A stretch of DNA of 57,155 nucleotides. It comes from Porogramme epimiltina. Lineage: Eukaryota; Basidiomycota; Agaricomycetes; Polyporales; Polyporaceae. The notes under the pieces were generated by a model. That model was not told where the DNA came from. It ran no database searches and saw nothing but the letters and a program-made list of their open reading frames with translations. Of this stretch, positions 9,581 to 22,980 are shown piece by piece (positions within the stretch are counted from its first letter, which is position 1; each line of letters starts with the position of its first letter). A program made the position numbers and the translations under genes. The stretch covers positions 1 to 57,155 of the forward strand of contig FTLJ01000489.1 of assembly GCA_900155495.1 (NCBI GenBank), in the 5' to 3' direction.

Positions 9581-12500
9581 ATGCTGTCGAGCATTTTTAT
9601 GACTTCGTTCTTTTTCGGCGCATCCTTTGGTTCGTTCTAACCTACTTGCATGCCTGCTTATTCTGACGAACTCTGTTCTGCAGCCGCATCATCATCACCA
9701 ACTGTAGTTTGCGTTGCAGGTCAATGCCTCGAAGGGTACACTAACACGACCAGTGAGTTGTCCTCGTTTTCGTACACCAAGTTCCCTCAACCCACGCCAT
9801 GCAGTCGGCGCAACCCTTTCTGCGTCTGGCGCACCTGCCACTATCCTTCTTTTGCCGGGGCAATACACCTCCACATCCGACCCCGCGCTCCTCCACGACA
9901 CCCTCACTTCCTCAAGCGCTTTGGTATCATCATCACCCGGGTTCGATGCCAATGCTTCCCTGCCTTTGAACCTCGCCCTTCAGCCAGGCGTTGCCGTCTA
10001 TCCTCAGTCCAAGTTCTCCGGCCAGGCGCAGTTTTCACAGCTACCCAGCACGCCATTGAACAGCACCAAGATTTCGGCGGGGTCACTCGCGTTGTCGTCC
10101 AACGTTTGGGCAGCAATATCTTCGGGCTCTTCAAACGACAGGATCATCTTCTGGGATAGTGTGCCGGATGTCTCGCAACTCCCCTCAGGCGCGTCTTCCA
10201 TCTCCCAGCTGCTCGATATCCAGTCGTCAGCATGCTCTCCCCCGTGCGCTGGCTCTGGCGTGTGTTCTGCATCTGGGACATGCGTCTGTCCCACTGGCTT
10301 CAACGGAACCTCCTGCGAGACCTGCTCGAAGGGCTTCTTCGGTCCTACTTGCCAGGCGTGTCCGGCCGACTGCGCCACCTGCGACGACGGCATGACGGGT
10401 ACTGGGAGGTGTCTGGAACCAGTCATCAAGAACCTCCCCTCGACATGCAACTGTCAGAACGGTGCCTGTGGGTCGAACGGGCAATGCACGTGTCTTCCCG
10501 GCTGGACGACGGCCGACAACGGTACGGCGTGTGCGAAGTGTTCGTCAGGCTTCTTCCTGAGCTCTGAAGGCAACTGCGAAGGTGTGTTTGTAGTTTCTCT
10601 CATGGCCAATACGTACTAACATTTCACAGTCTGCAGCCTTGGTTGCACCTCGTGCGCAGACGGCAACGGCGAGTGCCTGACCTGCAAGTCTGGGTTCACT
10701 CAGAACGCGAACGACCGCACGCAGTGCATTGCACCTCAGGCGACCACCACCACGGGCACCGTGTGCCCCGACGGCAGCTTCAGCAATGGGACGTCTTGCC
10801 AACCGTGCTCGCCTCTCTGCCAAACGTGCTCGGGAGCCACCTCTGCTGACTGCATCATCTGCGGTGCGGGCAAGTACAGCTTCAACGGCACCTGTGTTGG
10901 CACGGACGGCAATGGTGTGTGTAGTGGGTCGACTCTCGTGGCTGACAACAACAAGCACGAGTGTGATTGTAAGTTTACTACGTTATTGTGGATATTTCCG
11001 GATGCTGACGTTGCTTCTCAAAGCTTGTCCTTCCAAGTGCACGAGCTGCAAGTATTCCAGCTTCAACGTCGCGTCGACGATCGACCAAGTGCAGTGCTCC
11101 GGTTGTTTGCCCGGCTTCGTGCTCTCCCAGGGCAAATGCATTGAGACTTGCCCAACCGGGACATTCCTCGACCCCAAGGACAATGTCACTTGTTCCAGTG
11201 AGTCGGACATTCGTTCGCGTTTCGAGACACGGCTGACGGCCTGGTTTCACAGCATGCGACTCGTCTTGTGGCACTTGCGCGGGATCGTCCACGTTCTGCC
11301 TGACTTGCGCCAACAACCAGCTCGCCTCGGGCGGCAAGTGCGTTGCGTCTTGTCCGTCAAACACATTCAGTTCCTCCGGTCAATGCGTCACCTGCCACCC
11401 CGACTGTGCTACCTGCACGGGCAGCGCGTTCAACCAGTGCTCGAGCTGTCCCGCGGACCGCCCCGTCCTCACCAACGGCCGCTGCCTCCCGACCTGCAGC
11501 AAGAACCAGTTCTTTGACACAACGTCCTCGACGTGTCAATCCTGCGATTCCAGCTGCTCGAGTTGCTCCGGCTCCGGTCCAAGCAACTGCCTCGCGTGCT
11601 CGAGCAACACCCAAGTCCTCCGCGGCGGTACCTGCACCGCGTCAAGCTGCACGAACTCCTCATCCGTCGTCCCCGGGCTCGGCATATGCCTCTCCGACCT
11701 CGTCGTGACCCCACCCGCGACCGCAACAGGCACGCCTCTCCCCACCATCACCGGCATCGACACGCCGACCTCATCGTCGACCACGACGACCGTCCGGCGC
11801 CCGCTGCAGTGGTGGGAGATCCTGCTCATGGCGCTCGGCTGCGCCTTCATCTTCGTCGCCTTCCTCATGTGCTGGCGCCGCCGCGCCCGCAAGCGCCGCG
11901 CCGCCGCCACCGCCAACTTCGCCGCGGCCAAGCGCCTCAGACACTCGGGCGACTGGCGCTACCGCCTCGCGCGCTTCGGCGAGAAGCTCTTCGGGCACCG
12001 CCGCGGGCAGCGCTGGATGCTCCCCGCGCACCCGCCCCCCAGCGCCGGCGGGGACGTCCGCCTCGAGAAGCTGCGCGCGGCTGAAGAGGCCCGCGACCAC
12101 GACTACGACTACGACCGGAAGCTGCGCGTCGCGGAGGACGCGCGCCACGAGCGCGACATGGACCGCCTCCTCGACGCGTACGCGTACCCGCGCGCGGGCT
12201 CGAGCCGCGCGCCGTCGCCCCTTCCCTCGCTCCGCTCGTACGACGGCGACCGCCACTCGCACAAGGGCAGCGACCGCTCGCACGGCTCCTCCGGGCGGCG
12301 CGACGGCCACGCGCGGCTCGCGGAGGAGTCGCTGTACTCCCAGGTCACCGGCCAGCCGCGCCGCGCGCCGGAGCCGCGCCAGCCGGTGCGCAATGCATCG
12401 CCGCCGCCGATGCCCGCGCGGGGCCGCCCGGACGTGCCGTCGTCGCGGTTCTCTGGCGCGTCGACGACGTATAGCAGCTGGCTTGTCCCGGACCCCCCTG

Positions 12501-12649
12501 TGCGGCACGCGCCGACGCCTGCGCAGGAGTATGCGCGCTCGGTGTCGCAGCTCGACCACGTTCCTGAGCAGCAGCAGCGTGGCGCGTATTGGCTCCAGCC
12601 TAGCCACACGGGTAGCTCTGGCGGCTCGCGCAACCCCTTCCTTAAGTGA
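9581..12649 (+). CDS. Cysteine-rich (EGF/furin-like repeat) single-pass membrane protein
   Basis: Six exons (9581-9629, 9684-9752, 9805-10581, 10630-10968, 11024-11197, 11253-12649) encode 934 aa. The order is: a signal peptide (MLSSIFMTSFFFGASF); an N-terminal region of about 190 residues; then a long extracellular array of growth-factor-receptor/furin-like cysteine repeats, with one EGF-like unit (CVCPTGFNGTSCETC) and many CxxCxxC modules. A Thr/Ser-rich stalk leads to one transmembrane helix near residues 657-677 (ILLMALGCAFIFVAFLMCW). The cytoplasmic tail of about 255 residues is very basic at first (CWRRRARKRRAAA), then Arg/Asp/Ser/Pro-rich and probably disordered. No kinase or enzymatic domain is present. 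A surface sensor or adhesion role is plausible but unproven. All introns are 48-55 nt and every junction falls in phase. Confidence 0.85.
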
Positions 12650-15600
12650 AGGATAGACATTCCGCCCCGTTAGTGTTTGGTTTTCCCTTTCCATCCGTTT
12701 CCGCCATTCGATATTCGGACACATACACATACACACCGCATCCACACATCACTATATACGACGCTCTGCACGGACAAGCTCGATGCGGCTTTGCGGGATC
12801 TCTGGCATCTCGCGCCCTTCTCTCTGTGTTATCATTTTTTCACTCCTTCAACTGTATATCGCCCTCACGCCCCCTTTTACGATACCTTTCGCGCCCCCGC
12901 GCGCGTGTAATTACCCGATGTAGCCTTACATACGCGCCTCCTGGGCCTTAGCCTGGTCGCGCCACCGCAATGACATTTTCGTGTACCTTACGGTCCTGCG
13001 TGGAGAATTTGCACGTTTTGCGTGGAGAATATAGCCCAGCGTGGAGAAAGATGTGGCGGACGTGATCGATCTTTCAATCTTGCATCCGGTGTCAAGGGAG
13101 AGGTTTCGCGACGCCCCCGTGCGCTGTGCAGTGTGGCACGTAGGGCCCTCAGCCATATGGTCAGGACCTCCGCTACTCAGGCTCAGCGCTCAGCCTGTGA
13201 CCGTGTTGTGTGCTACTCCGATCGACGGAGTAGAGAGGGAGGTTGCCAATGGCCATGAATAGACGGAGTGATGGGGATGTTAGCTATGCAGATAAGAAAC
13301 CCGACGCTCGAATTCACAGAACCGACTGAATTCTCACAGAAGGACAGCCTTTCAGACATAGAGCTTAGCAGTACCATAACATCTCTAGATCACCGTCTTG
13401 GCGTTTCCCTCCTGCCGCGACCCTTCGCCGTCTATTCCATGGTCTCCCTTCCGTTAACGCTTGCCAAGTGGTATGGGCTTATCGTCACTTGGCTTTCCCA
13501 CCACCAAGCTCACATTGTTCCAAATTTGCTGCGATCTGGGCCTGTCGTCCCGAACGGTGGACGCCACATAGCGCTGCATAGCTGGAGGACTATCCACGAT
13601 AGTTTCCGGAGGTCGGAAGCACCAATAGTACCTGCTGACGGCGATGATCCTTCTTAGTGTAGTGTGTTCTATCCCGATCTAAAACCCGTGACAATCGCAG
13701 GGCTATGCATTGAAGTCGCCCGTCTGTCGCCAACGAGCAGTTATGCGCGGGAAGAGTGGGGTTGCCCCGCATGCATATTCCTATTTAGACGGCGTCAGTG
13801 TATCTTCGAGGCAGGAATGGCAAGCAAAATTCACTCGGGGTAACTTCTGATCGGCCTATTTGAGGTGAAGGCCCGGATGGAGCACGGGACACCTTGAAAC
13901 GAGCCGTTGCGCTGACATCGGATCTTTCTCGTACGTACAGTTGAAGACCACCTTGCCGTTAAAGGTGGCTGGTACTTTGGAGTTCGTTGTACGCATCCGT
14001 TCCCAGCTCCTTTACTCTGTAACGTTGTGAGAGCAGTGCCGTACATGCAGCTGTCGAGAAGGTTAATTGTCCCATTCTTCGTAGATAAGTGGATCGAGCG
14101 TTGCTTCAACATATCGCTGGGCTGGTGCTTGGATCTCGGATTGGCGCGGTTGCAGCCTCTGAGCTATTATCGGGTTATGACGCCAGTTCGCGTCACAGTT
14201 TGCGGCAAATGTATAGTGCATCGTGACGCTATTTTTGAAGCCAAATCTATTAGAGTATAAGTTAAGTTAATACCAGACCTGTAAAACTCTGCAGCCTTGC
14301 TCACACTCACCGAGTTCTGCCGTCGTCCCCACGAAGGGGACGGACGGCTTGTGTTAGTTATTTATCCTGCATAGGAAGCCTCTGTGTCTCTCTGAGGGGC
14401 GCCAGACAAGGAGTACCGGTGACATGCGCCTGCAGAGATGCCAAGTCGACCGCCTAGTGGGAGAGAACAGATGGGACGACCGCGAGCAGGGCCAACGATG
14501 TCGTAACCGGGGGCCGCGGGTTTCCCGGCGCTGAGCACGAGCGCCACCTTGCCTCCAGATCAGTTTCCGGATGTGGGCTGGGCGACATGCCCTTTTCCTC
14601 TGCCTCTCATGCCTGAAACATACCTTTCCTCTCACCTTTGGACATCGATTGCCGTGCAAGTGCCACAGAACGCATCTCATTATCTACCATGCCCAACTTG
14701 GCACAATACCACCGTCTCATGGCACAACAACCTACCACCGGAACGTCATGGGCGGTATTCGAGTTAGGCGTCTCTGCGAGAGACCTTTCCGTCCGTTGAC
14801 ATGTGCCTCGGCACCCCGGTCACTGCGGGCTACTATCTGTACGAGGATAACGAGGCGATGTGGAGAGATAGGAAGGCTGGAACGACGCCGTATCGTAAGT
14901 CGACCCTGAACTTCTATCTTGTGTGAATCCCGTTTCAACGCTTCTGGGGTAGGGGCTATGCATGCCGACAGAACGCTATTCATGCGCATAATTTGCTTTC
15001 TCGAAGGCCTGCCGGCGAACAGACTTTAAAAGAACTGTGTCGAGACAGCCAGATCCGGAATCCTTCCATCTCAATTCTCGACATGAGCTTTTCCCAAGAC
15101 ACATGTTCAACGCCCTGGACGCAGTGCTCCTTGATGCGCCCGGTGGGAGTACGTGCAGAGATATACGCCCCCTCCCGCCGACGCTCATCCTATGTCGCGT
15201 GCAGTCTAGCCTTTTCTCGCCTGCCCCTGGCAGGAACCTCAAGGGTCCGGCCGATAGTCACGGTCCATCGGGTCGTGCACGCATGGCCCAGGCGTCCTGT
15301 TGGACAAGCAATTGTAGCGCATCTGTGCACGTGGATGGCGTTCGTGATCGTGGCTCCTCCCGGATCCCACGACGAAATTGAACCCAATGTCACTCTCCGC
15401 CGGCCGTGAGGTAGACGGTTAAGCACTGTGAGAATACCACGAAATGTAGTGTACTTCCCATCGTACCGGTGTTAACTTCCGCTGAGCTCCCATCCCGTGG
15501 TTGCAGACTCGTTGTCGTAATCCCCACCTAGCGACTGGGTCGGAGAAACAGAAACGCGACGAATGCATGCCATGTTGTCTGTGGCCAGGGCTGCATCAAC

Positions 15601-16007
15601 AGTTTTACATCTGGTCCAAATCGGAATCGAGATCCGACGCGGCAGATCTATCCTGGGGAAACCACGCGGGGCAATAGAACTTCGCAAACTTCTCTCGGAA
15701 AGTCGCCATTATCGGCGGTCCGCGAACGACTCCGTGGGTATCAATGCTCGTTTCTATACCTCTCTCGCCCCATCCTGGCGCCATACCGATAAGATGTTAC
15801 GCATAGGTTCTCCGGGTCCCCGCGCTGCTGCCATATGGCCAGATGCCGTCCAAGCGTGATTGAACCGCCCATGGAAGATTCCCGGCGTGCCTTCGAACCC
15901 CCGTGGAGCCAGTACATATACTATCGCCGCACTCCCGATAGTGCTCCTCGTCCCGGCATTGCCAGGTACTCGGCCACTGCTGCACGCTCCTCGTCAGCCT
16001 CGCCCCC
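12650..16007. other. Long intergenic region upstream of the OPT transporter
   Basis: About 3.4 kb. The first 250 nt are likely the 3' UTR of the cysteine-rich gene. Open frames of up to 130 codons exist (for example 13268-13657) but show no domain, signal peptide or splice support. A triple GCGTGGAGAA repeat lies at 12998-13048. The final several hundred bases should hold the transporter promoter. Confidence 0.5.
12998..13048. repeat. Three direct copies of GCGTGGAGAA
   Basis: Exact 10-nt copies start at 12998, 13020 and 13039, spaced 22 and 19 nt apart (about two helical turns). They could be protein-binding sites; no function is known. Confidence 0.7.
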
Positions 16008-19000
16008 ATGTCCTCCCCCGCCAGCATCCCACCGCTGGCTGAGCTCCCCGCCGCGGAGCCCAGCTCGCCAGTCGAGTCCATCGACGAGAAGGCGGACGGC
16101 AAGCGGATTAGCTCCGAGTCGCTCGACTCCAGCGGCAAGATCGAAGGAGGCAAGGAGGCCTACGACGGCGAGGACGTGCGCCTCGTCAACGGCGAGCCGG
16201 TCATCACCAACGGCCGCGATGTCTCTCGCTACCTCATCGACACCCGCGACGATGGCGACCCCGCCCTCACGTTCCGATCGCTCTTCATCGGAACCCTTTT
16301 CGCCGGCCTTGGTGCGGCCTTGTGCCAGGTGCGTCTTCTCATACCGCCGCCTTCGGACGCTCGGCATATAGACTTACGTTACTCTCGTGTGCGGCAGATC
16401 TACCTGTTCAAGCCCATCCAGATGTCCGTCTCCACGGTCTTCCTCCTACTGCTCATCTACACCGTCGGGAAGGGATGGGCGTTGTACCTGCCCAAGGCGT
16501 CGTGGGTCGAGGGCACGCGCTTTGAGGGCCTCGCGCCCATCCTCAACTTCATCAACCCGGGCGAGTTCCGCATTAAGGAGGTGCGTGGCCGCATGCATCT
16601 TCCCCGCGTTATAGATGCCAATTGCATTTTTAGCACGTCATCGCATCGCTTGTCGCCTCTACCGCCGCTGCCGGTAGCACCGCTGTCCAGAACTTCGCCG
16701 TCCAGCGTGTGAGTGTCTCGGCTGGTGCTCGGGGGGATACCATATGCTAATCACGTGGGATAGTTGTATTATGACACCAACGTCCAGGCCACGACCGCTG
16801 TCCTTGCAACCTTCTCCACCGCCTGCTTTGGGTAAGCCCACAGCCATCGATGGCGAAAGCATGTACTCATGTTATATCACAGTTACGGCCTCGTCGGTAT
16901 TCTCCGCCCGCTCAGCGTCTACCCGAGCGAGATGGTTTACTGGGGGGTGAGGAACCGTCCATTACTCGCCTGAAACGGAGAGTCTCATACATTCACGACC
17001 ACAGAACCTTCCGACGGTGTCCATCTTCCAAAGTGAGTGCCTACATTTTCCCTTCACCTCTAGAGTTCCGATGCTCAACTTCTTCGCAGGTCTCCACTAC
17101 AACTCTGCGGCGAATGCCAAGCGTCTGAAGCTCTTCTGGTCCGCTTTCGCGGGGATGTTTGTCTGGGAGATCTTCCCGGCGTACATCTTCCCGCTTCTCA
17201 ACGGTATCAGTGTCTTCTGTCTGGCGACGCAACACGTGCCAAGCGGGGCCCAAGACGTCATCACGAACCTGTTTGGCGGCACGGACGGTAACGAAGGTCT
17301 CGGGTTCCTGAGTATTTCGTTTGACTGGCAATACATCGGTTCCTTGTGAGTACCCGGCATCAGCTTCTCTCGCGCAAGTATTAACCGAATGTTATTCATA
17401 GCTATATGAGCTACCCCCTCATCCAGCAAGGTAGATACTCTCCCTCCATATTCAACGAATGGTGTGTAAGTTCTAATCGACTTTATAGCCAACTCGTGGA
17501 TCGGCTATGTGATCTGCTATATCGCCATCATGGGTATCTACTACTCCAACACCTGGAATGTGAGTGACGGAACGTCCCTCGCCCCGAGCGTATCTAACTT
17601 GGCCTTTCTTCTACAGTCCTTGGACTTCCCAATGCTCTCCACCTCTCTTTTCTCGCAGAACGGCACGATCTACAACCAGCGGGCCGTCTTCGGCTCGACT
17701 TTCTCACTCAACGAGACGGCGCTTGCCGAGGTTGGCCTCCCCGCGCTTACTGGTGTGTACTTTGAAACCATGATCGATCTGCGATACACCGATCGCTCAC
17801 TCTAACTGCGCACCAGGGTCTAATGCATGGGCGAACTTGACGGCGAACCTTGCGGTAGGTCCACGTTTATGACTCGTTCGGGTGGGACCCGCTTACTACG
17901 CATACTGATCACGGCACCCACGTGTAGATCGGGGGTCTGATCGCGCACTGTCTGTTCTTCTGGAGCCCGTACGTGTGGGACTCTCTCAAGCAGGCTAAGA
18001 ACAAGACACAGCCGGACCCGCACTGGCAGGTATGACTCGACTTGTTTGGGCTGCGGAACCGAGGTCGTTGACGCCCATATTACACAGGTCGTGTACAAGA
18101 ACTACGATGAGGTCCCGTGGTACTGGTATGGCGCTCTTCTGGTCCTTTCGTTCTTTGCTGGTGTGTTACTTTGTTAGTCTTCTTCACGGTTCATAACGTA
18201 ACTGACCGGATCGGGTTGTAGGCTTGATCGTCGTCCTGAAGGGTCAAACGACCTTGCCATGGTGGTCGTACATCGTTGCGCTTCTGCTCGGCGGTATGTA
18301 CCATACCAGAAATCACTCTCCTGCTCAATTTGATGGCGTTTTTAGCGTTCATTGCGCCCTTCTCGACTCTGCTTTTCGCTCGGATGGGTAACGGTATCGC
18401 TACCAACCAGCTTATGAAGATGGTTGCGGGTGCAATCAACCCCGGAAAACCTGTCGCAAACCTCTACGTGCGTTCTCTGTTCTAGCCTCTGTGGCTTTGC
18501 CTCTAACAATGCTTCTTTTATAGTTCTCCATGTGGAGTCACGACGTCGTGTCGACATCGATTGGGCTGGCTGGAGACCTCAAGATGGGCCAGTATTTGAA
18601 GATCCCTCCCCGCGCGATGTTCCTTACTCAGATCTGGGGTACCCTCCTTGGGGCCATCGTGAACTATGGTACGCCAGTCACTCTATTCCGCTCTCCTCTT
18701 CCCTTTTTCTGATAGGGTTTTGGCAGTCGTCATGATCTCCATTGTCGATGCTCAGCGTGAGATCCTCCTCTCGCCGAGGGGTACCAACGTCTGGAGGTAT
18801 GCACTATCATCCCCAACCGCCCCCTTACATAAAGCTCAAATTTATCGTGCAGTGGTCAATACCCTCAGAGTTTGAACAGCGCCGCCGTGACATGGTCTTT
18901 GGCGAAGCAGCTCTACGGTCCCCACGGGCCATATATCTGGATTCCTCTCGGCCTAGTGTTCGGAATGGTCCCGACCATTCTCCAGTGGTTCATCGCTAGG

Positions 19001-19402
19001 GTGCGTGAACACTCTTCATACCCGTGCCCACCGTCCGCTTATCATTCCTTTTCAATGCAGCGTTGGCCCGTCATCTGCGGTGTGCGCGTCGACACCATCA
19101 TCCTGCCGATTATCTACCAGTACTCGGCATGGATGTCAGTCGGAACGAACTCGCCGGTCACGTCCGCAATCATCGTCGGCATCGTGTCCCAGCTCTGGCT
19201 CCGTCGTTACCACCCCAGCTGGTTCAAGAAGTACAACTACATCCTCGGTGGAGCCCTCGACGGCGGCGCGCAGGTCATGATCTTCATCCTGTCGTTCGCC
19301 GTGTTCGGCGCGTCGGGCGTGCCAAAGCCTTTCCCCTTCTGGGCGGGCAACCCCGGCCAGGGCAACGTGGACTACTGCAACGGGAACGGGGCGTTGGATT
19401 AA
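16008..19402 (+). CDS. OPT-family oligopeptide transporter
   Basis: Nineteen exons were placed by eye (16008-16328, 16398-16580, 16634-16708, 16764-16831, 16883-16946, 17005-17032, 17090-17345, 17402-17430, 17489-17559, 17617-17752, 17817-17854, 17928-18029, 18088-18160, 18222-18293, 18346-18467, 18524-18668, 18727-18796, 18853-19000, 19061-19402). The sum is 780 aa with every junction in phase. OPT proteins are proton-coupled importers of tetra-/pentapeptides and, in some clades, glutathione or metal-chelate complexes, across the plasma membrane. Diagnostic features are the family motif NPGEFRIKEHV (residues 160-170), many hydrophobic helices, and the C-terminal YNYILGGALDGGAQVMIF and NGALD ending. 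The N-terminal 80 residues are polar and cytosolic. Very small exons (28, 29 and 38 nt) make automatic prediction error-prone. Substrate cannot be inferred. Confidence 0.92.
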
Positions 19403-19846
19403 GCAGTGTAGACTGGGGTGGGTGGTTTCTTTCTTGTGGGTCGGCGGCGCATTCGGATGCACAGCTAGGTGGGTAAGACCCAGTGTGTATGATATACGGC
19501 ATTAGGGAACGAACTGTGTTATGAATAGCACGATTTTTCTGACGCGCGAATCTAACGTTTTAAACAACAATTGGCCTAGTTAATAATCGACAACGGCAAG
19601 ACGCTGATGACGAACAATGGGTGAGGTCGAGGAAGCTTTGCTGCCTATCAATGGCGCTGAATGTTTTGGCGACCACGTGTGGAGTGGTCAAGCGGAGTCT
19701 CTCGGAAGCGAAAGGTATATGTTCAAGTAGGGCCGGGCGGTAGACGCCAACTACTCTTGTCGACCACCCAACACCACTTCTGCTGTCACCTGTTGTGGTC
19801 GCCTTACACATCATTTGTGCATTTCCCCCCGCCTCTCCAGCCCTCA
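19403..19846. other. Spacer between OPT transporter and first FunK1 gene
   Basis: About 440 nt. It holds the transporter 3' flank and then the FunK1 promoter, which becomes CT-rich just before the ATG. No gene is seen. Confidence 0.5.
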
Positions 19847-22507
19847 ATGAAAGAATTGGCGTCCGTTTCTGCCTTCTGCAGCGTCTACCTCCCTCAGCCG
19901 TCGGCAGAAAGCTGGTATTCATCCTTCAAACCCTGCCCTGTTCAGGATTTCATGCCAAACGACACGGCGCAAGCAATCAGGAACACCGACACAACTAATG
20001 AAGTTTTTCAAACCTGGGTGAGTCTCTACAGCGATTCTACACTCCTATCTACTAATTGGTACTCTAGCATTCGTGGTTATCCCCCTCTAGTGGGAACACC
20101 GCCCGCCGAGGGCACGCAAGCCACTTGGCTTCGTTAAAGCTGAAGTCCTCAGAGAACGGAGCGGACTGCAGTTCAGACAACGATACCCATCTTGGCGTGC
20201 TCTCCCTAGGAAACCCCGACTCCGCCACTAGGCGGCATGTCCTGGTCGACTTCAAGAGTGTCCAACACTTGTCCCACACCTCCTCCTTTGGCCTTGGGGA
20301 CCACAAGAACTCAGATCTTTCCGAAGAGGCAGAAGCGTATATGAAGAGGAAGTTTAAAGTCGGCCATCGCACATTTGCCTTCATCCTCTTTGTTGATGGT
20401 CGCTGGATGCGCCTCATGAGGTGGGACCGGTCCGGGATCATCGTCACATATGCATTCAACTATACCAAACTAGCTGGGAGAAAGGTGTTGCGTGACGTCC
20501 TTTGCGCTCTCTCAGGGCTCTCATCAGAACAAGCCGGTTACGACCCGACAGCCACCCGCCTTCTGCCTGGAGACCCTGACTTCGAAAAGATGACCGCGGT
20601 CGCAAATCTTGAATCCCCGGAGGCGTCACAGGACCTTGCCTACGAGGAGGGTATCGAGGTCAAGACCGCCGGCCCTCATACCTTCAGATTTGTCCGCGAG
20701 ACATTTGCGGACTCCTTGGCAAAAGACTCTGATAAACGGCGTTACCGTCTGGAAGTTCCCCTGCCCAACGGCCGCTCTCGCCATTTCCTTGTGGGTTCTG
20801 CATTGTACGCGAATAGCGACTGCCGTGGCACGCGCGGGTTTATAGCGTGGGATGTGGAAGACTCTCGGTTTGTGTGGCTCAAGGACGCGTGGCGGGAACG
20901 CTACCGCATCCTCCGCGCGGAGGGGGAGAAGCTGAGCCACCTGCGCGAAAAAGGGGTCCACGGGGTACCGACGTGCATTTGTTACGCTGATCTTGATCAG
21001 TACACAGAAGCGAACGCATACAAGTTCATCGTGGACATGGATCCTGTGCCCCGTGGCTTGGACAGGGCTGGCACGGTAGAATCCTCCGAGGAGAAGGAGA
21101 TCCTTCGACACTCCCGACTTGTGCTCGAGGAAGTATGCCTCACAGTATGGGCTCTCGGGCTCTCGGGGAAGCAGACCCTCTCCGTGGTCCGCGACTGTGT
21201 TCGTGGTGAGTACATTCTTCATTGTAACCGACTTGAGAACCATCTGACGAGCTTCCATCCGTTAGCTCATGGTGAAGCCGCTGAAAAGGCAAACACCCTT
21301 CACCGTGATATAAGTGCTGGAAATATTCTTGTTTTCCCAGAAGTCGCACTATGCCCCGACGGCAAGTTCCGTGTGGTGTGGAGAGGGATCCTGGTCGATT
21401 GGGAGCTGTCGGAACCTCTCGTCGACGACGCCGGTAACGAATGGAAGGCATTGCAAGTCTTTCGACGGGTAAGTTGCGTGTCTTCTGACGTCTTTCCATG
21501 TACTGATTCACCCCACCCAGTGCACCGTCCAGTTTATTTCGGTCAGACTTCTAAACAAGAACTTCTTGGGGTCGTCTCGGATCCCAGACGAATTGGAGAG
21601 CTTTTTTCATGTCACATTTTGGTTCTTACTGCAAATTGTTGCTAGTAACTGCCATTGCGTTCGCCAAGTGGCGGGAGACTACTTCGAAGGGGCGTCAACA
21701 CTCCAACGCCGGCGAAGGCGCGGATACACCGGCGGCGAGGCCAAGCGTGCCATCATCCACGACGGTAGGTTGCCCAAATCTAGTATGGGTCGGTGGGACC
21801 GCAAGCCCGTCGTGTTCCACAGTAAAGCCGACTCGACGGATCTCCATGGCCCGCTAAATGAAGCTATGAATGTCTTTTGCTGTCTACTGGCTTTCCATTA
21901 TACCCGCCGCGCACTGGGAGATGCCTCGGACCCCCACAAGACTGCTTGGAGGACGTGGGTCAAGAGTGTCGATAAAGGACAAGATATCGCTGAGGAGGTG
22001 AGGCACATCGAAACCTCAAAAGAAGTCCTAGCAACGCATAAGGCACTGCTTTTTGTACTCGACGCTACCATTGGACGGGACGACTGGCCAACAGACGATA
22101 GAGGGTATCAGGTGAAGGTAGCGTCACCTAAGTGTGTGGACCCGCCAATACAGTGGCCGACTTCCACGACGATCTCCGACGCCCCTTCGCCCACTGCCTC
22201 CTCCTCCGCTGTCGCCACATTGCTGGCCATCGATCCCTCCCAAGTGATATCTGACACAGGCGACGATCGCAGAGAGAGAGAGGAGAGGGAAGACAACCGG
22301 CGCCGGCTCAAGCGCTCCAGAGACGTCGAGGAAAGCGAAGGGGCGAAAGAATCCGCGGCTACTGAAAAGCCTGCTGCCAAGCGTCCGCGTAGAGATAAAG
22401 CATCGCCTCCAGCGCCAGCGCCAGCGAGGCCCTCGCGGAGACTCAGATCACAACCCTCGAGGTACAACCTGCGATCGAAGGCCCGACCGGGACGGCAACG
22501 ACCGTAG
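19847..22507 (+). CDS. FunK1 fungal-type protein kinase, copy 1
   Basis: Four exons (19847-20017, 20068-21205, 21266-21468, 21521-22507) encode 832 aa. The family (FunK1) is a basidiomycete-expanded group of eukaryotic-like kinases with unknown substrates. Recognisable elements are the N-terminal FMPNDTAQ segment; WDRSG and LSSEQAGYDPTATRLLP before the kinase; the presumed ATP-anchoring lysine in VWLKDAWR (residue 329); the catalytic loop LHRDISAGNI (Asp about 451, Asn conserved); and the metal-binding VDWELS (Asp about 481), which replaces DFG. The catalytic set looks complete. The C-terminal 100 residues are charged and probably nuclear, with KRSRDVEES and AAKRPRRDK, ending in the short motif SRYNLRSKARPGRQRP. 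Exon lengths and intron positions match the next gene, so the pair arose by tandem duplication. Confidence 0.88.
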
Positions 22508-22980
22508 AGGCAGGGAGTCGCGGTTTGGGTCTGTTATTGTCTTTCCCTGAATCGTAGTCTTTTGTGGGCAGTTACATGCAGTTTTCACGTGTCACAACGC
22601 CTTGTTCTATTTGGATTGATAATCGACCATCCCTTCTACTACTACTTGATTTACTATGACCGACAAGAATTGCCGTGCGCCCGCCCCGGAGAGCTTTTTA
22701 ATGCCCAATTGTGTTGGATGTATTCAAGTAGGTCACTTTTACGCTTCCTGTGAGTACTTGGTAGTCTACCGTCTGAGCTAGGGGCGCGTGTCAGTGGAAG
22801 GAGAAGATCAGGCCACTGCAGATCGTTGGGCGTCTATAATACAACACGGTCACGTTCTATTGTGTTTAAGCTGTGGCCCGCGCTAAGCGCTTAAAGCCAC
22901 CTCTTGACCACCGCTACCACACCCATCGCTCGCTCCCCTCCCCCCTCCCCCATCCTCATTACAACTCACAACGTACCAAC
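22508..22980. other. Spacer between the two FunK1 genes
   Basis: About 470 nt. It contains the 3' flank of copy 1 and a CT-rich stretch directly before the ATG of copy 2 (about 22930-22960). No gene is seen. Confidence 0.5.

Noticed and set aside
11771..12745. 324-codon minus-strand open frame
   Set aside because: Antisense to the cytoplasmic tail exon of the cysteine-rich membrane protein; caused by GC-rich codons.
13268..13657. 130-codon open frame in the long intergenic region
   Set aside because: No domain, no signal peptide, no splice support; its length is compatible with chance.
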